This document shows positions 48,605 to 60,314 of a DNA stretch of 60,505 nucleotides, one piece after another; positions within the stretch are counted from its first letter, which is position 1, and each line of letters starts with the position of its first letter. This stretch comes from Polysphondylium violaceum (Eukaryota > Evosea > Eumycetozoa > Dictyosteliales > Dictyosteliaceae). The stretch lies in the NCBI GenBank assembly GCA_000277445.1, contig AJWJ01000086.1:1-60505 (forward strand). The letters are read 5' to 3'. Below the pieces are notes generated by a model. It ran no database searches. It was not told the DNA's origin and saw only the letters and a program-made list of their open reading frames with translations. Made by a program: the position numbers and the translations under genes.

Positions 48605-49086
48605 GGTATATATCATCAAGTTAGTAGTATATCTTTTTTTTAAAAAAATAATTAATTAATAAAATAATAATAATCATTATTATAATTAAACAATTCATCA
48701 CTCAATGTTCTTTTTCAAAATTTGGTTAAAATCAATCAATACTTTTTAAACTCATATCATAGGTTATTTTTAAGATTTAAAGGAGTAAATCATAATCAAA
48801 TAAACCTAGGTTTTTATTTTATTTATTTTTTCAGCCAAATGATATCTTATTCACTTCCAAAAATAGAACAAAATCATAAAAATCACCAATTTCAAAAAAT
48901 TTCCTTTTTTTTTCGCAAAAAGATATTTAGTTGTATTGCATCAATTTCAACAATAAGAGGTGTGTAACGAGTCACATTAATTTGCCCATAATAGACAGTA
49001 TTTATTCCACTTGTTATATTAGACCACAGATTGATCATTAACAGCAGAAACAATTTGAATTAAAAAACAGTTTTTTTTATTCATAC
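48605..49086. other. Intergenic region before repeat copy 1
   Basis: AT-rich. It has a 12-bp palindrome AAACCTAGGTTT near 48,804, and CCCATAA at 48,985-48,991, close to the dictyostelid DUSE consensus ([AT]CCCA[CT]AA) found upstream of small nuclear-type RNAs, about 100 bp before the repeat. That link is tentative. Confidence 0.35.
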
Positions 49087-49290
49087 AAACAAACCTCAGA
49101 AGAATCGCAATCACTCTATGAGTGCCAAGGATATCTTCTTACTTCGTACAATGTCGTCTTTTTTTTCCCGAAAAATACCACAAATAGTATACTATTTTAG
49201 TTTATCTCTACTCGCCATGTGAGGTAGAACTCTGCGGACTCGCCGGGGTTCTTTTAAGATTTAAACACCTCCAATTAATTAAAGAAAACA
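49087..49290 (+). repeat. Structured repeat copy 1, RNA-gene-like
   Basis: 204 bp that recur in inverted orientation at 60315-60505. The first 78 bp are identical and run into a T tract; a diverged A/T linker follows; the last block is again nearly identical. Predicted hairpins: CACTC-TAT-GAGTG (49112-49124); CTAC-TC...GA-G-GTAG (49208-49227); AACTC-TG-CGG...CCG-GGGTT (49228-49250). Apart from the linker, the two copies differ in the two apical loops and at one base near the end. The orientation shown is arbitrary. Confidence 0.75.
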
Positions 49291-49357
49291 CAAAAAGCAC
49301 CAAACACAAATAATGATTTAGATCATGAAAAGTTTATATTTAATTATCGTGGTTTAT

Positions 49358-52357
49358 TTAAAATTTCTTTTGATGATAAGAGATCATTTTATGTAAAAAG
49401 GTGTTGGAATCGAAGTCTGGTTGGGAACATAGTTTACTGAGATTGATTTCCACTTTGTTTGTGCCGGGGATCACTTTGGAGGCCTCCAATACTTTTTTAT
49501 GATTTCTTATCGTGACGAGAATTTCATCATCACCAGGCTCAGTTTTCCATTTTGACAGGAGGATTTCGGCGGCATCGATGGCTTTGATGGCCTTGTTGGG
49601 CTCGCCTGCGTTGATATAGATGTTTGCCAATTTAGCCCATTCCCGAGCGAGGTCAGTAGAGTGGGAATGGTCCATTCTGATGTATATGTTGTTGACAGCC
49701 TTTTCTGCATACACAACGGCTTCTTTGTATTTTTCTTTGGCGATGTAGTATCGAGCGAGGGCGTCATAGACTTCGCCCACCTTTCTGCTGTTGAGCTGGT
49801 AGATTGCCAGTCTGACTTCGAGACATCTAAACAACATGCTTCCGACATCCTTCGATTTGTCGCCCTCGATCAGACTCTTGGTGGCAATCTCAAACAAAGA
49901 GTCAGCCATGAGAGCTTTACTCGTGAGGAGATTGGTTTCGTTGCACGAGAGCTCCACGCCGCATTTGTTGCAGGAAAAGTTTCTGTTTTCATAGTCTTCA
50001 AACAACGAGTCTGGCGAGTTGTTTAGGTGGTTAAAGCCCCCGCCTGTGGGTGTGCCAATGCCGTTGATGGTGGGGTTTGTGCTGCTAGCCAATCTCTCGC
50101 CTCTGGTCAATTCCTTGTTGGCAAGATTAGAGAATAGTCTGTTGGTGTTTATGCTCTCCAGCAGAGTACCCGAACACTTTTCCTGCACGTTTGGACACAA
50201 CAGAGGGTTGGGACCAGCCTTGGCGCTGCATGCATTGCATCTACATGTAAAGAAATACTCTTCCTTCAAACTAATCAAACGCTCACGAAGCCCGCTGTGG
50301 AAGGAATAGGGTCCATAGCACGCGGTGATCTCTGCGCCTTTTTCTATATCTTTGAGAGACTTTATCGTGATCGAACGACCATTGTACTGCAGCATTGTAT
50401 TGTTGTCGCAGCTGTGGTTAAGGAGACTGGCCATAGGGAATATGGCATAGGCTATCTTTACGGGATAGTATCGTGTCAATCCGCCATAGATGTGCGATAG
50501 ATCATCCTTGCTCGTCTCGACAGGAGCCGTGATAAACACGGGTATCGAGTACACATACGAAGACAATTGACAGAGATGTGTGACCAGGGTTTCAATGGTA
50601 AAGTAGTCTTTGCTGGGAATGCCAAACTCTTTGTAATACTGATTCAAGAATCTCTCCAACACAAAGGCATCAATCATGATCATGACCAACTTGCTAGGTG
50701 AGTGATCGGCAAAGTGGGAATTAAATGTCGATATAAAGCTGTTATCTGGTCGATAGGCTGCAGACTTCATGAGTTTGGCCTCGGTGCTTTCATTGGCTCT
50801 AATGATTTTGTCCATAATATACTCTGTATCCATTTCTCTATCTCCCTCGTCACCCTCTTGCTCTTCCTCTGTGATTGATGATTTCTTTTTCTTTTTGTCC
50901 TTACTACTACTAGTGCTATTGTCAACGTTCTCCAATATACTCTTGGGTAGAGGAATGTATGTTTCATTTGGTTTTCCATTACCATCATTATCATTGTTAT
51001 TATTATTATTATTATTATTATTTACAAGTTGTTCCAATGTCTTTTTTCTAAGTAATCTCAGCACCAATAGAGTCTCTGATGAACATACATTTAAAAATCC
51101 CTTATTACATTCTGGCTCATGAAAACTCTTTAAATCTAAATGTAAACATGAATCTCCGCAATACTGTGCAAAGTTGCAGTTGGTACAACTAGATAGTGTA
51201 GGTGGTGATATTAGTATGATGCATATGCCTGAATAATATAATAGACTACGATATACATACTAGATTGGAGCCAATATCTCTTTGAAACAATAGTGACAAT
51301 GGGAAGTATGAAAGTACTTGTCTATACACGATACATAAGCAGTCTCTTGAAAGAGTATAGTATTTGACTCTATGTCTTCTTTGGCCTCTGCCATTCTACC
51401 TGTAGATTCTGATTGGTATTTAAATTCAACTCTGCTGTCGACCAGTGATGGGTATGATGTCGATGTTGGTGTTGACGACGATCTATCATTCCCATTGCCT
51501 TCCTCTTTTGTGAGATTCATCTTACTAATCTTTTCCAAATAGGTCTCGATCGACTGCAAATCCGAGCTATCCATCTTGGAGACGAGTTTGTGGGCCTGCT
51601 CGAAATCCTTTTTGGCCAGCTTGAATCTCTTTAGACTGAAGTAGCATATACCCCTTCGATAGAGCAGTTTGTGTATGAGGTGATTGGCAGCACCGCACTC
51701 GATGCCGCGGGTCGCCTCAATGGCACCCTGGTCGTATTTCTCTAAATTCACCAAACACAGACATCGATTCGAGTAGATGGAGCTCAGAATCTGCGGATCC
51801 TTTATCTTTTCCGAGTTGTACAGTCTCAACGCCTCGGAATACAACAGCAGGGCATCGTGATACTGTTTCTTTTGAAACAACTCGTTTCCCTTGTTTTTGT
51901 AGCCCTTGCTCGTTTGTTCCCAGTTAAAGATATTTGAGACGTTGACATACTGCAACAACAATGCGCCTGTTGTTGAATTTATAATTGTGTCGAGATTGGT
52001 TGATCTATTCTCCAACAAAATATCCCAATACTCTTTGAATATCTGAACACGTTCTTTGAATCCCTTGCTCGTCTCAAACTTTGATGCAATAATCTTTTTC
52101 GTCGACTCTCTAAATAAACTAATCGGTGGTATATTTCGAGATAACCTCGCCAATTTACTTTTATATATCGATGAATTTTGATTGAATTGATTATTACTAT
52201 TGGTATTATTACTCGTACTACTGTTACTATTTGCTTGTTGATCGAAATCTCCTGGTATGTCACCAAACAAACTACCACTCACAGTGGTTGTAGTGGTGGT
52301 AGTAGTGGTCGTTGTACTATTTGTACCACCCTTATTATTAGATTTCTTTTTCGTCAT
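49358..52357 (-). CDS. SMYD4-like TPR-MYND-SET protein
   Basis: Exons 52357-51261 and 51188-49358; 975 residues. Thr- and Asn-runs at the start are followed by a TPR region (about 150-290; YKNKGNELFQKKQYHDALLLYSEAL). The first part of a split SET domain (GRMAEAKEDIESNTILFQE) leads into a MYND zinc finger completed by the splice (HCHYCFKE...CTNCNFAQYCGDSC...H...C). A 150-residue acidic/Asn-rich insert separates it from the SET core (FPMASLLNHSCDNNTML with NHSC, GAEITACYGPY) and post-SET cysteines (CRCNAC). A C-terminal TPR-like helical region ends the protein. SMYD proteins methylate lysines on histones or other proteins using SAM. The NHSC and ITxxYG elements look intact. The substrate is unknown. 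Confidence 0.88.
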
Positions 52358-52823
52358 ATGATTTGTGCATATATCTACCTTTAGTCGAATGAAAAAAAAT
52401 AAAATTAAATAAAATGAGAAAATTTTTAAAAAATTTTAATTTGGCCTCCGAGAAAAGATCTTTATGTTTTTTAAAGACACGATTATTATATTATCGTTCA
52501 TAGCAACTTCAAAGTGGTTTAATTTAATTGTACCTAACACATAGTAGGGGTTTTTTATTGCAGGGATAAATAAATAACATACATAATTTTATTATTAGAT
52601 GTTGGTTCATTCAACGAATTCGTTATCTAATCTGTTTCCACTACATCTAATCTGTTCTCGGACTTCCAGTTGCTGGAGCCATGGATTTAAACTTAAAAAT
52701 GGGAGCTCTATCTTAGCTATGATGGTTAGGCAGGGCTCAGAGTTTTTGAAATGAAATTTTTTTTCGTCTTTTTCGTTTTTTTTATAATTTTTTTTTATTA
52801 ATTTAACTGTTATTTGTACAGCG
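52358..52823. other. Divergent promoter region, SMYD4-like/PUS1
   Basis: 466 bp. It includes a 12-bp palindrome AACGAATTCGTT (about 52,614), a 12-bp direct repeat ATCTAATCTGTT (about 52,626 and 52,647), and a less AT-rich stretch at 52,600-52,740 open on the minus strand (LPFLSLNPWLQQLEVREQ...) that I do not recognise. Confidence 0.35.
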
Positions 52824-54552
52824 ATGGATTCAAGCAAAGATGTATCTTTAGATACTACCACCGATACTATTACTAAAGAAGAACAAGATACCACTTGTGT
52901 CAAAAGATCAATTGATCAAGTAGAAGCTGATGACACTAGTAATAAGAAACAAAAAGTAGATGAAGAAACAACTACCACTACCACCGAACCTGAACTTACT
53001 CTAGATGAAGAGTACGATGATGAAGAGGATAATGATAATGAAGATGACGACCAAGACGACGATGAAGAAGACACTGGTGGTGATGATGAAGCTACCGCTG
53101 TAAAGAGTGGTAAAAAAGAAAATCAAGAGGGTACCAATGGTGAAACTAAACCAAAGAGACCACCCAAGTTGAATAAAGAGCAATTGATTGCATTACAAAA
53201 CAAAACAAAGATTACAAATGAACAATCTAGAAAGAAAAAGGTAGTGATTCTTCTTGGTTACTCTGGCACCAAGTACAAGGGTATGCAAAAGTATGTACAT
53301 ACAATTTTATATCCTCTAGCTAGCTTGATGCATGCATGTATATTAACAGTGTCATGTCACACATAATACCAACAGAAATCCAGGATTAAGAACCATTGAG
53401 GATGCATTGGAAAAAGCATTATTTAAAGCAGGTGGCATTAGTCCAGACAATATGTATTTCCAACAAAAGGTTGATTGGGTTCGTTGTGCTAGAACCGATA
53501 AGGGTGTGTCTGCAGTGAGAAATGTAGTGTCGCTTAAAATGGAAATGGGACCACCAACATTTGATGAAATGAAAGATGCCCTCAACACCCACTTACCAAA
53601 GGATATCAAAGTGTTTGCCGTCAAGCGTGTAAACAACTCTTTCCACGCAAAGAATGCTGTCGACGCCAGATCCTACATCTACATCACACCAACCTCTTTG
53701 TTTGAACCCGTGTTTTCCGAAAAGAGAAAACAAGACCCTGCCGCCGAGCCATGGAAGTTTACCGCATTGACATTGGAGAGACTCAACAAGATGTTGTCCT
53801 TCTTTTTGGGCAATCACAGATACCACAACTACACCTCGAGAAAGGACTCTAACGACGTGTCTGTGTTTAGAAACATATTCTCGTTTAGCAGCTCCGAGCC
53901 ATTTGTGTTGGAGGGCGTCGAGATGGTGGCACTCAATGTCGTCGGTGCCAGCTTTATGCTCCACCAGATCAGAAAGATGGTCGGCAGCATCATGTCCATG
54001 ATGCGAAAGGGTATTTTCGAAGACTCTGAGAGCGACACTGTCGCCTACGACAACATCAAAGTCTACATCGAGGCCACTTTTCTCCACTGCCACTTGAATC
54101 TCCCCATGGCCCCCGGCGCCGGTCTCCTTTTGGACCGTTGTATTTTCGATCGTTGGGAAATCAAAAACAGCCAAGCTCACGGTGATCTCAAGTTTACCGA
54201 CAAGTTTGACGAGATTGAACAGTTTAAAAACCAAGTCATCTTTAAAGAAATTGCCTCGTTTGAAGCCCAAAAGAAGGAATTCACCAGATGGGTCGTCAAA
54301 AACTTGGATCCCTTCCCCTTACCCTACGAAACCTTGAAGCAACTCCACGACAATCCCCCTCCACCACCCCCCAAGAGACAAAAAGATTTCAACAATCCAA
54401 AGAACATGTGCAGAAAAGACAGAAGAGACTTTAAAATCAGTCAAAGAAGATTCAATGCTCCTTCAACCAAAGGTGCTCAAGACAATAACAATAACAATGA
54501 AACCACACCTACCACTACTACAACCACCACAACAGCTGAATCAACAAATTAA
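52824..54552 (+). CDS. pus1: tRNA pseudouridine synthase PUS1
   Basis: Exons 52824-53290 and 53376-54552; 547 residues. A Thr/Asp/Glu-rich head of about 140 residues precedes the TruA-type domain: KVVILLGYSGTKYKGMQKNPG at the start, VRCARTDKGVSA with the catalytic Asp, SRKDSNDVSVFRNI, FMLHQIRKMVGSIMSMMRKG, and APGAGLLLDRC. It isomerises uridines in tRNAs and some other RNAs, usually in the nucleus. The C-terminus is basic and low in complexity. From about 53,600 to 54,300 codons are G/C-ending. It is convergent with the PI3K gene (92 bp apart). Confidence 0.92.
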
Positions 54553-54644
54553 ATAAATGAAAAGACTATTATTAATTTGACAACATATCAAATTTGATAG
54601 ATTAGAGGATTTCTATATTACAATTATTTATTAGACACGTTTAA

Positions 54645-57600
54645 TTAATTTGGATGAACCATTACATGAATTACATTATTTAATTCAGCACGAATATTTG
54701 ATTTTGACTCTTTGATCAAGTGCAAGAAATGATTGGTGGCATCAGTGTCTGATAAATCCAATTTCAGTCTATCTCGGAGTAGATTTTTGTTTTGCTCAGA
54801 CACCAACGAGGTCTCTTCAAATTTACTCATTGATACGAGATTTAACAGCTCTCTTGAATTATTTCTAATGATATTATATATTTTACAACAAAGTTCTCTA
54901 AATTCCTTTTCCTTGCTGCCCAGCATTTGGACAATATCTGATGTTAGCACAAAAGGTGCAGTCTCTCTTTCAAACAACAAGAATTTCGTCACCTTGCCGA
55001 GAAAATAACCAAAGTCAATATCTGTAATAATAATAATAATAATAATAGTGTGAGTATATTGAATAATGATGAAGATGATGGTAATAATTATGTACATACG
55101 AAAGAAATGACCAGTTTCTGACAACATCAAGTTATCGTTGTGTCTATCATAGATACCGAGGAGATAGGTTGCGACAGAATATGCGGCACAAGATTTAAAA
55201 AATATGTCAATGTAGTTGTCGTTGGTTGGATTCTTTTTCTGCAACCATTGTTCGATCGAGGGATACTGGATTTTGTCTCTCATAAAGTCTGCGAGGGTGA
55301 TAGAGTTGGGTACGACCTCAATGAGACCGAGTCCGGCACCGACAGACATGCAGTTAAAGAGAGTAAAGTAGCAATCGATGCCATTGGATGTAAGGATTCT
55401 GTCCATGATGGAGAACAGCTGTAGACACAGTTCATCTGGTCTCACGTCATCTTTTTTGAAGATGATCTTGGTCTTGTCGGCCAGCGGATGGATCGAGGTA
55501 AACACCAGCCACAGGGGAGCGGCGTTCGAGTCCTTGACCTTGAGCTCCTCCATGGCAAAGCCGTTAAACTGCGACAGCGGGGCACAGGGCAACGAAAACT
55601 CTGCGGGAAAAGACGACAGACGCGTGTGGAATATCTTTTTTCGCTTTTCCGGTGTTGGCTCCTTCATGTTGATAATGTCGAGGTTGAGCTGCTTGAGTAG
55701 CTGCACGATGAGGTACTGCTGGAGCAGCGATTGGCCCTGCTTTTGGTTGTCAACGCCCAACCCCTCGATAATGGCCTCCATGATCAACCGATAACGCGTG
55801 ACAACGTGGAGTTTGTTGGAGGCGTTGACTTGATTGCAGCACAGCCAAAAGCACGATTGACCGATAATGAATGGATTGCAGATAGACCGCTTGACGATAA
55901 ACGTTGATAGCGGGGAGAAATGATTGTCTTCGTATTTGACAGCCTGCACAATCTGAGGCAAGTACATGGCGAGGTCGTTGTCGCTCCACTGGTTGATCGA
56001 CTCGACGCCCTTTTTCCTAACAATGTCGTCAGAGAAATCACTGCTGAGCAACTCGAGGCCAAACGAGGGCTCGACAAGCGGCCAATTCTCGAGCAGCTCA
56101 TAGAGCGACACTCTGTAGAATATCGAGTGGATGGGATAGTTGTAAATCAGACTGGGCAGCACATTGGGGAAATAGACTCGGCAAAACTCTCTGTGGGTCC
56201 ACAGCGTGGACCTGTCGCCCTCGGGTATGCTCGATCGATCGGCCTTGAGTATCCTTTCCACCAAATTGCTAATCTCGGTGCTCTTTTCATAAGATATCGC
56301 TTTGGGCGACTTTATGTTGCCACTGCTTGCCGCACTCGACTCGTCGAAAAAGATGGGATACTCTTTGGGCAGATAGGGAATCTGCACAACCAACAGAGGG
56401 TTTTGATCAGATGATATAAATGATGCTGAGGCAGTTTTGGATGTGGTTCCCGTTTGTGGTGGTGGCGATGTGAGGAGATTGGTGCTACTGGTGCTACTGC
56501 TACCGGTGTTTGGCAGCAATAGGATATTGAATTGATTTTGAATGATTTTCTTTTGATCCAACGATTGAAATTCATGTGGAGACTGAGCCAACAGAGTTGC
56601 TTGGTCACTGTTGGGCAGACGAGAATAAAGACTAGTTAAAAAGATGGACTCTTTAGGGAAATCGAGGAGATTGATATCGAAAAACAAATCTTCGTTCCAC
56701 TCGCCAGACATTTTACAAGAGGTACGGTTCTTGGCCCACACCTTGTCACCATAGAGGATCTGAATCTCGACATATAAATACACCTTGGACACCTGATTTG
56801 GCGAGTAAAACTTTTTCAACAACATAGAGATATTGGACACACTCACCACCCGGAACAGGAGTTTGAGCTTATCAAATGATTGTGTGAGCTTATCAATACT
56901 GTTGGAATTGATACTGATGGTGTATAGATTATTGTTGCCACTATTACTATTACTATCGGGTGGATTCAAATCTACGTTGGTCAACAGTTTTCTCCATTCG
57001 GTTGTGTCCATTTTATTTGGATAAAATAGCTTTGATTGGAGGTTGATATCACAAGTTTGGAATTTAATGGATTTCTTGAATCGAATGGATTTCTGGACGT
57101 AGATTAGATCTGATAGCTTGACTTTATCGTGACTAAATATATACTCGACTGTGCCTATAATATTCAATCCATATTTACTCGATGGATTAGTGCAGCCAAA
57201 TAAATCTGGTCTAATTTCAAATATTGATTTCAAATATTGGTTTACATTGACTAAAAATTTAATAACCAATCCATTGTGTAGTATTGATACTTTGATACTG
57301 TTGTTGTTGCTATTAACTTTATCTGATATCATATTGATTGAAACTACTTGTGGTACTTTTGGTTTATATGCATCATTTGATAATGGTTGTTGAGTTGGAG
57401 GTTTTGGTGATGACGATGGTGGTGGAGATGATAAAATATTGTTACTGTCGATTAATAATTGAGCATGCCATAAATGATCGGGTGTGTAGATGTATGGCTG
57501 GAGAATGGTGATTAGTCTAGACATCTTGTATCTAAACAATGTAATCTCTTGACATTGGAATGGAACACGGAGTTCCCCTGGCAGCTTTTTATGGTAGTCG

Positions 57601-59477
57601 ATAAATGTCGATGATATTGGTGTTGAACAAGTTGGTATTGGTTTGGATCTTTGCGGTGGGAGGTCAATGGTTGAGGGAAAGGTGAGATTGATGGGTTTGT
57701 AAGTCAACGAGAGAGCGATAATCCATTCTCTCCGACCGACGTCGTCATCTGTTCCCAATAGATACGATAATCCGTTACTATTCCCATTACCGTTGCCACC
57801 ACTGCCACCGCTGCTGATATTTGTTAGAGTAAAGCAATAGTACTTTGATCCATCACTAACCATATTGACCACGAAATCCAACAAGGGGATCTCTTTTCTG
57901 GGAACGTCAGTTTGCGAATCTGAATAAATTAGTTTATCTTTTGTCAAGACAAAGTATCTCTTTTTCCAGCCAACCATATTTCTATTCTTTTTATAGAGAT
58001 CGCCTGAATGGATAATGGGTGACTCAAATTTATATTTAGAGTCTGTGTAGTATGTATTTGGTGCTGGTGTTTGTGAAAGTGATCTTTCTCTTATTGTTGG
58101 TATATTATTGTTTGGTTGTGGTATTGGTGTAGATATAATAGGTGGTGATATTTGTAATGTATTGCTACTAGTATTGTTGTTGTTGCTGCTGCTGCTATAA
58201 ATTTGATCTAAAAATGCACCGACAGGAGTAGAAAAACTCTTTGAACGCTTTCTTTCAACTCTACTCTGATTGCTATTATTGTTTGTTGATATTTCCTCTA
58301 CCATTTGATCTAGTAGTTTAAGATCAATAGATTCTAGTTTATTTGACTTGTTGGGTGGTGATGTTGTTATTGTTGTTGTCGATGATGGTTCTATTATTGT
58401 TGGTGGACTAATAGATATTCTTGGTTTATACTCCAATATACCTGTTGTTGAACTTGCTGATTTACTATTACTTGATCTAGGTGATGGTGGTGATATTGTT
58501 GTTGATGGTAATCTAGATATTGGTTTTTGTTGTTGTTGTTGATTCACTCCACTATGCATACTAGGTTGATAAATCAATTGACCTGGTGTGTTTGGCACTG
58601 GGAATCTATTTATATTGTTACTGCTATAACTACTAGCACTACTATAGTTACTACTTATTGAGCCTCTATTATCAGAATAAGTCGAATATCTATTATATTC
58701 ACTACTACCACTGCTACTATTACTACTATTACTACTACTACTACTATTGCTAAATCTATTGCTATAGTTGCTCGTATAATTAACACTACTATAGTTGTTG
58801 TTACTATTACTGCTATTATTATTATTATTGATTGCATTGTTATTGTAATTACTACTACCATTACTACCTGTACTAGTTGGAATAGTAGGACTGTTTATAG
58901 ATGATATTTTGTCATTGATAAACTCTCTATTCAAGTAAAATGATGTCTGTAAATCTGATTTTGATTTTCTAAGAGATGGTGTTGGTTTCAGTCTTTCATC
59001 CTGTTGTTGAGGTGGTGGTATTGGTGATGAAAACATGTTTGGTGAGGTAGATGGTGAAACACTAGTTGTATTTGGTGGTAAAACATATATGTTAATTGGA
59101 GTATTGGATGCGGTTATATCTGAAGATGTTGATGGAGAATACTGTGTATTGGTACTACTGCTACTATTGCTTCTATACATCTTTTTCACTTGATCCAAAC
59201 TAGTAAACTTTGCCCAAGCAACAGATTTAATAATTTGTGTATAGTCTGGTGTCAAACTCAACACGTAGTTGTTTGTCGTATTGATTGATGCTTGTATTTG
59301 AGTTTTTATATTCTGTATCGATGTTTGATTATTAATTGCAATGGTCTTATTATACTGTGATGATGATGCATCCAAGAGAAAATAAATCTATGATTGACAG
59401 GCTATTAGTACAACACATACACACTCACTCACTATCTATCTACGTACATTACAATTAATATTACTGTTACTACTCAT
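54645..59477 (-). CDS. Class I phosphoinositide 3-kinase with N-terminal PH domain
   Basis: Exons 59477-59448, 59387-55100 and 55021-54645; 1564 residues. The 10-codon first exon is inferred because the long exon lacks a good ATG; it starts MSSNSNINCN and joins in frame over a 60-bp intron. A 460-residue Ser/Asn-rich region leads to a PH domain (about 463-600; GDLYKKNRNMVGWKKRYFVLTKDKL). Then come a Ras-binding-type region (about 690-800), C2 (about 840-970), PIK helical domain (about 1040-1220) and lipid kinase domain (about 1240-1564) with KTKIIFKK, catalytic GIYDRHNDNLML and HIDFGYFLG. The last intron lies just before HIDFG and has no stop, so unspliced RNA would stay open. The kinase makes PIP3 at the leading edge or on macropinosomes; the exact paralogue is not assigned. 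Confidence 0.9.
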
Positions 59478-59826
59478 TACTGATAGTATACACTAACACA
59501 CATCCATAAATACTGGTGAGGTGTGTGGATGTGTCTTGACACTCTGAGAATGGAATGTTCTATAAAAAACACACTCAATAGGTGTGTTTGTTTGAAGGTC
59601 GAAAAGTATAATATTTCAAATGCATAATATCTTGCTGTCTTTTCTTTTTTTAATTTTTTAAATTTTTTTGAATTTTTTTGCATTTTTTTAGGTCCATTTC
59701 GCACTTGGCCATATGATATTATTTAGTCTGCATATTAATTTGTTATAGGTCGACACTAGCCCATAGATAGATATTATAGACAAAACACAGATATTATATC
59801 AGCAGACACACAGACACAGACACAAG
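59478..59826. other. Divergent promoter region, PI3K/ISD11
   Basis: 349 bp with a T-rich tract at 59,640-59,690 and an ACAC/CAGA-rich stretch just before the ISD11 start. Nothing else is recognised. Confidence 0.4.
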
Positions 59827-60072
59827 ATGAACTCAAATCAAGTTTTAACATTATATCGTAGTCTTTTAAGAGAGTCTTATAAATTCAGTAGTTACAATTT
59901 CAGAGAATACTCACTAAGAAGAATTACTCAAGGTTTCAGAGAAAACAAGAATATTCAAGACAATGAGAAATTATCTCAACTCTACAAAGAGGCCCAAAAT
60001 GATTTACAAGTAATTAAAAGACAAGCTGTCATCAACTCTATGTACTCTACTCAAAAATTGGTTGTAGAATAA
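59827..60072 (+). CDS. isd11: LYR-motif protein ISD11/LYRM4
   Basis: 81 residues, one exon. It matches ISD11 throughout: LTLYRSLLRES with the LYR motif, YNFREYSLRRITQGFRENKNI, and LQVIKRQAVINSMYSTQKLVVE. ISD11 binds and stabilises the cysteine desulfurase NFS1 together with acyl carrier protein in the mitochondrial matrix, and is needed for Fe-S cluster synthesis. Length and C-terminus fit the family. Confidence 0.95.
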   Translation: MNSNQVLTLYRSLLRESYKFSSYNFREYSLRRITQGFRENKNIQDNEKLSQLYKEAQNDLQVIKRQAVINSMYSTQKLVVE

Positions 60073-60314
60073 ATTATAACAATCACTGTGAGAGTAAATT
60101 AATAAAATCACACACCCAACACCAACGACAATGATAACAATCCGATAACTCCCCTTCCTTGCAAAATACACATAACATGCTTTGTATATATTATTCTCTT
60201 TGTGTAAAAGTAAATAAAAAAAAAGAGGCGCCTTTGATAGAATTAATATTCATTTCTTGTGTCTCTCTCTTTACGATCATAATCGGAATGTGGGCACTCC
60301 TATTGTGTTGTATT
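60073..60314. other. 3' flank of ISD11
   Basis: 242 bp leading into repeat copy 2. No feature is recognised. Confidence 0.3.

Noticed and set aside
49087-49290. Match of the repeat to spliceosomal RNA, U3, SRP, 5.8S or tRNA
   Set aside because: None of the diagnostic core sequences is present; only a passing likeness to a short 5.8S string was seen.
53593-54270. Long open frame on the minus strand opposite PUS1
   Set aside because: It is antisense to a clear TruA domain, has no homology, and results from G/C-ending codons on the other strand. The same holds for long frames opposite TMEM86 and the kinesin.
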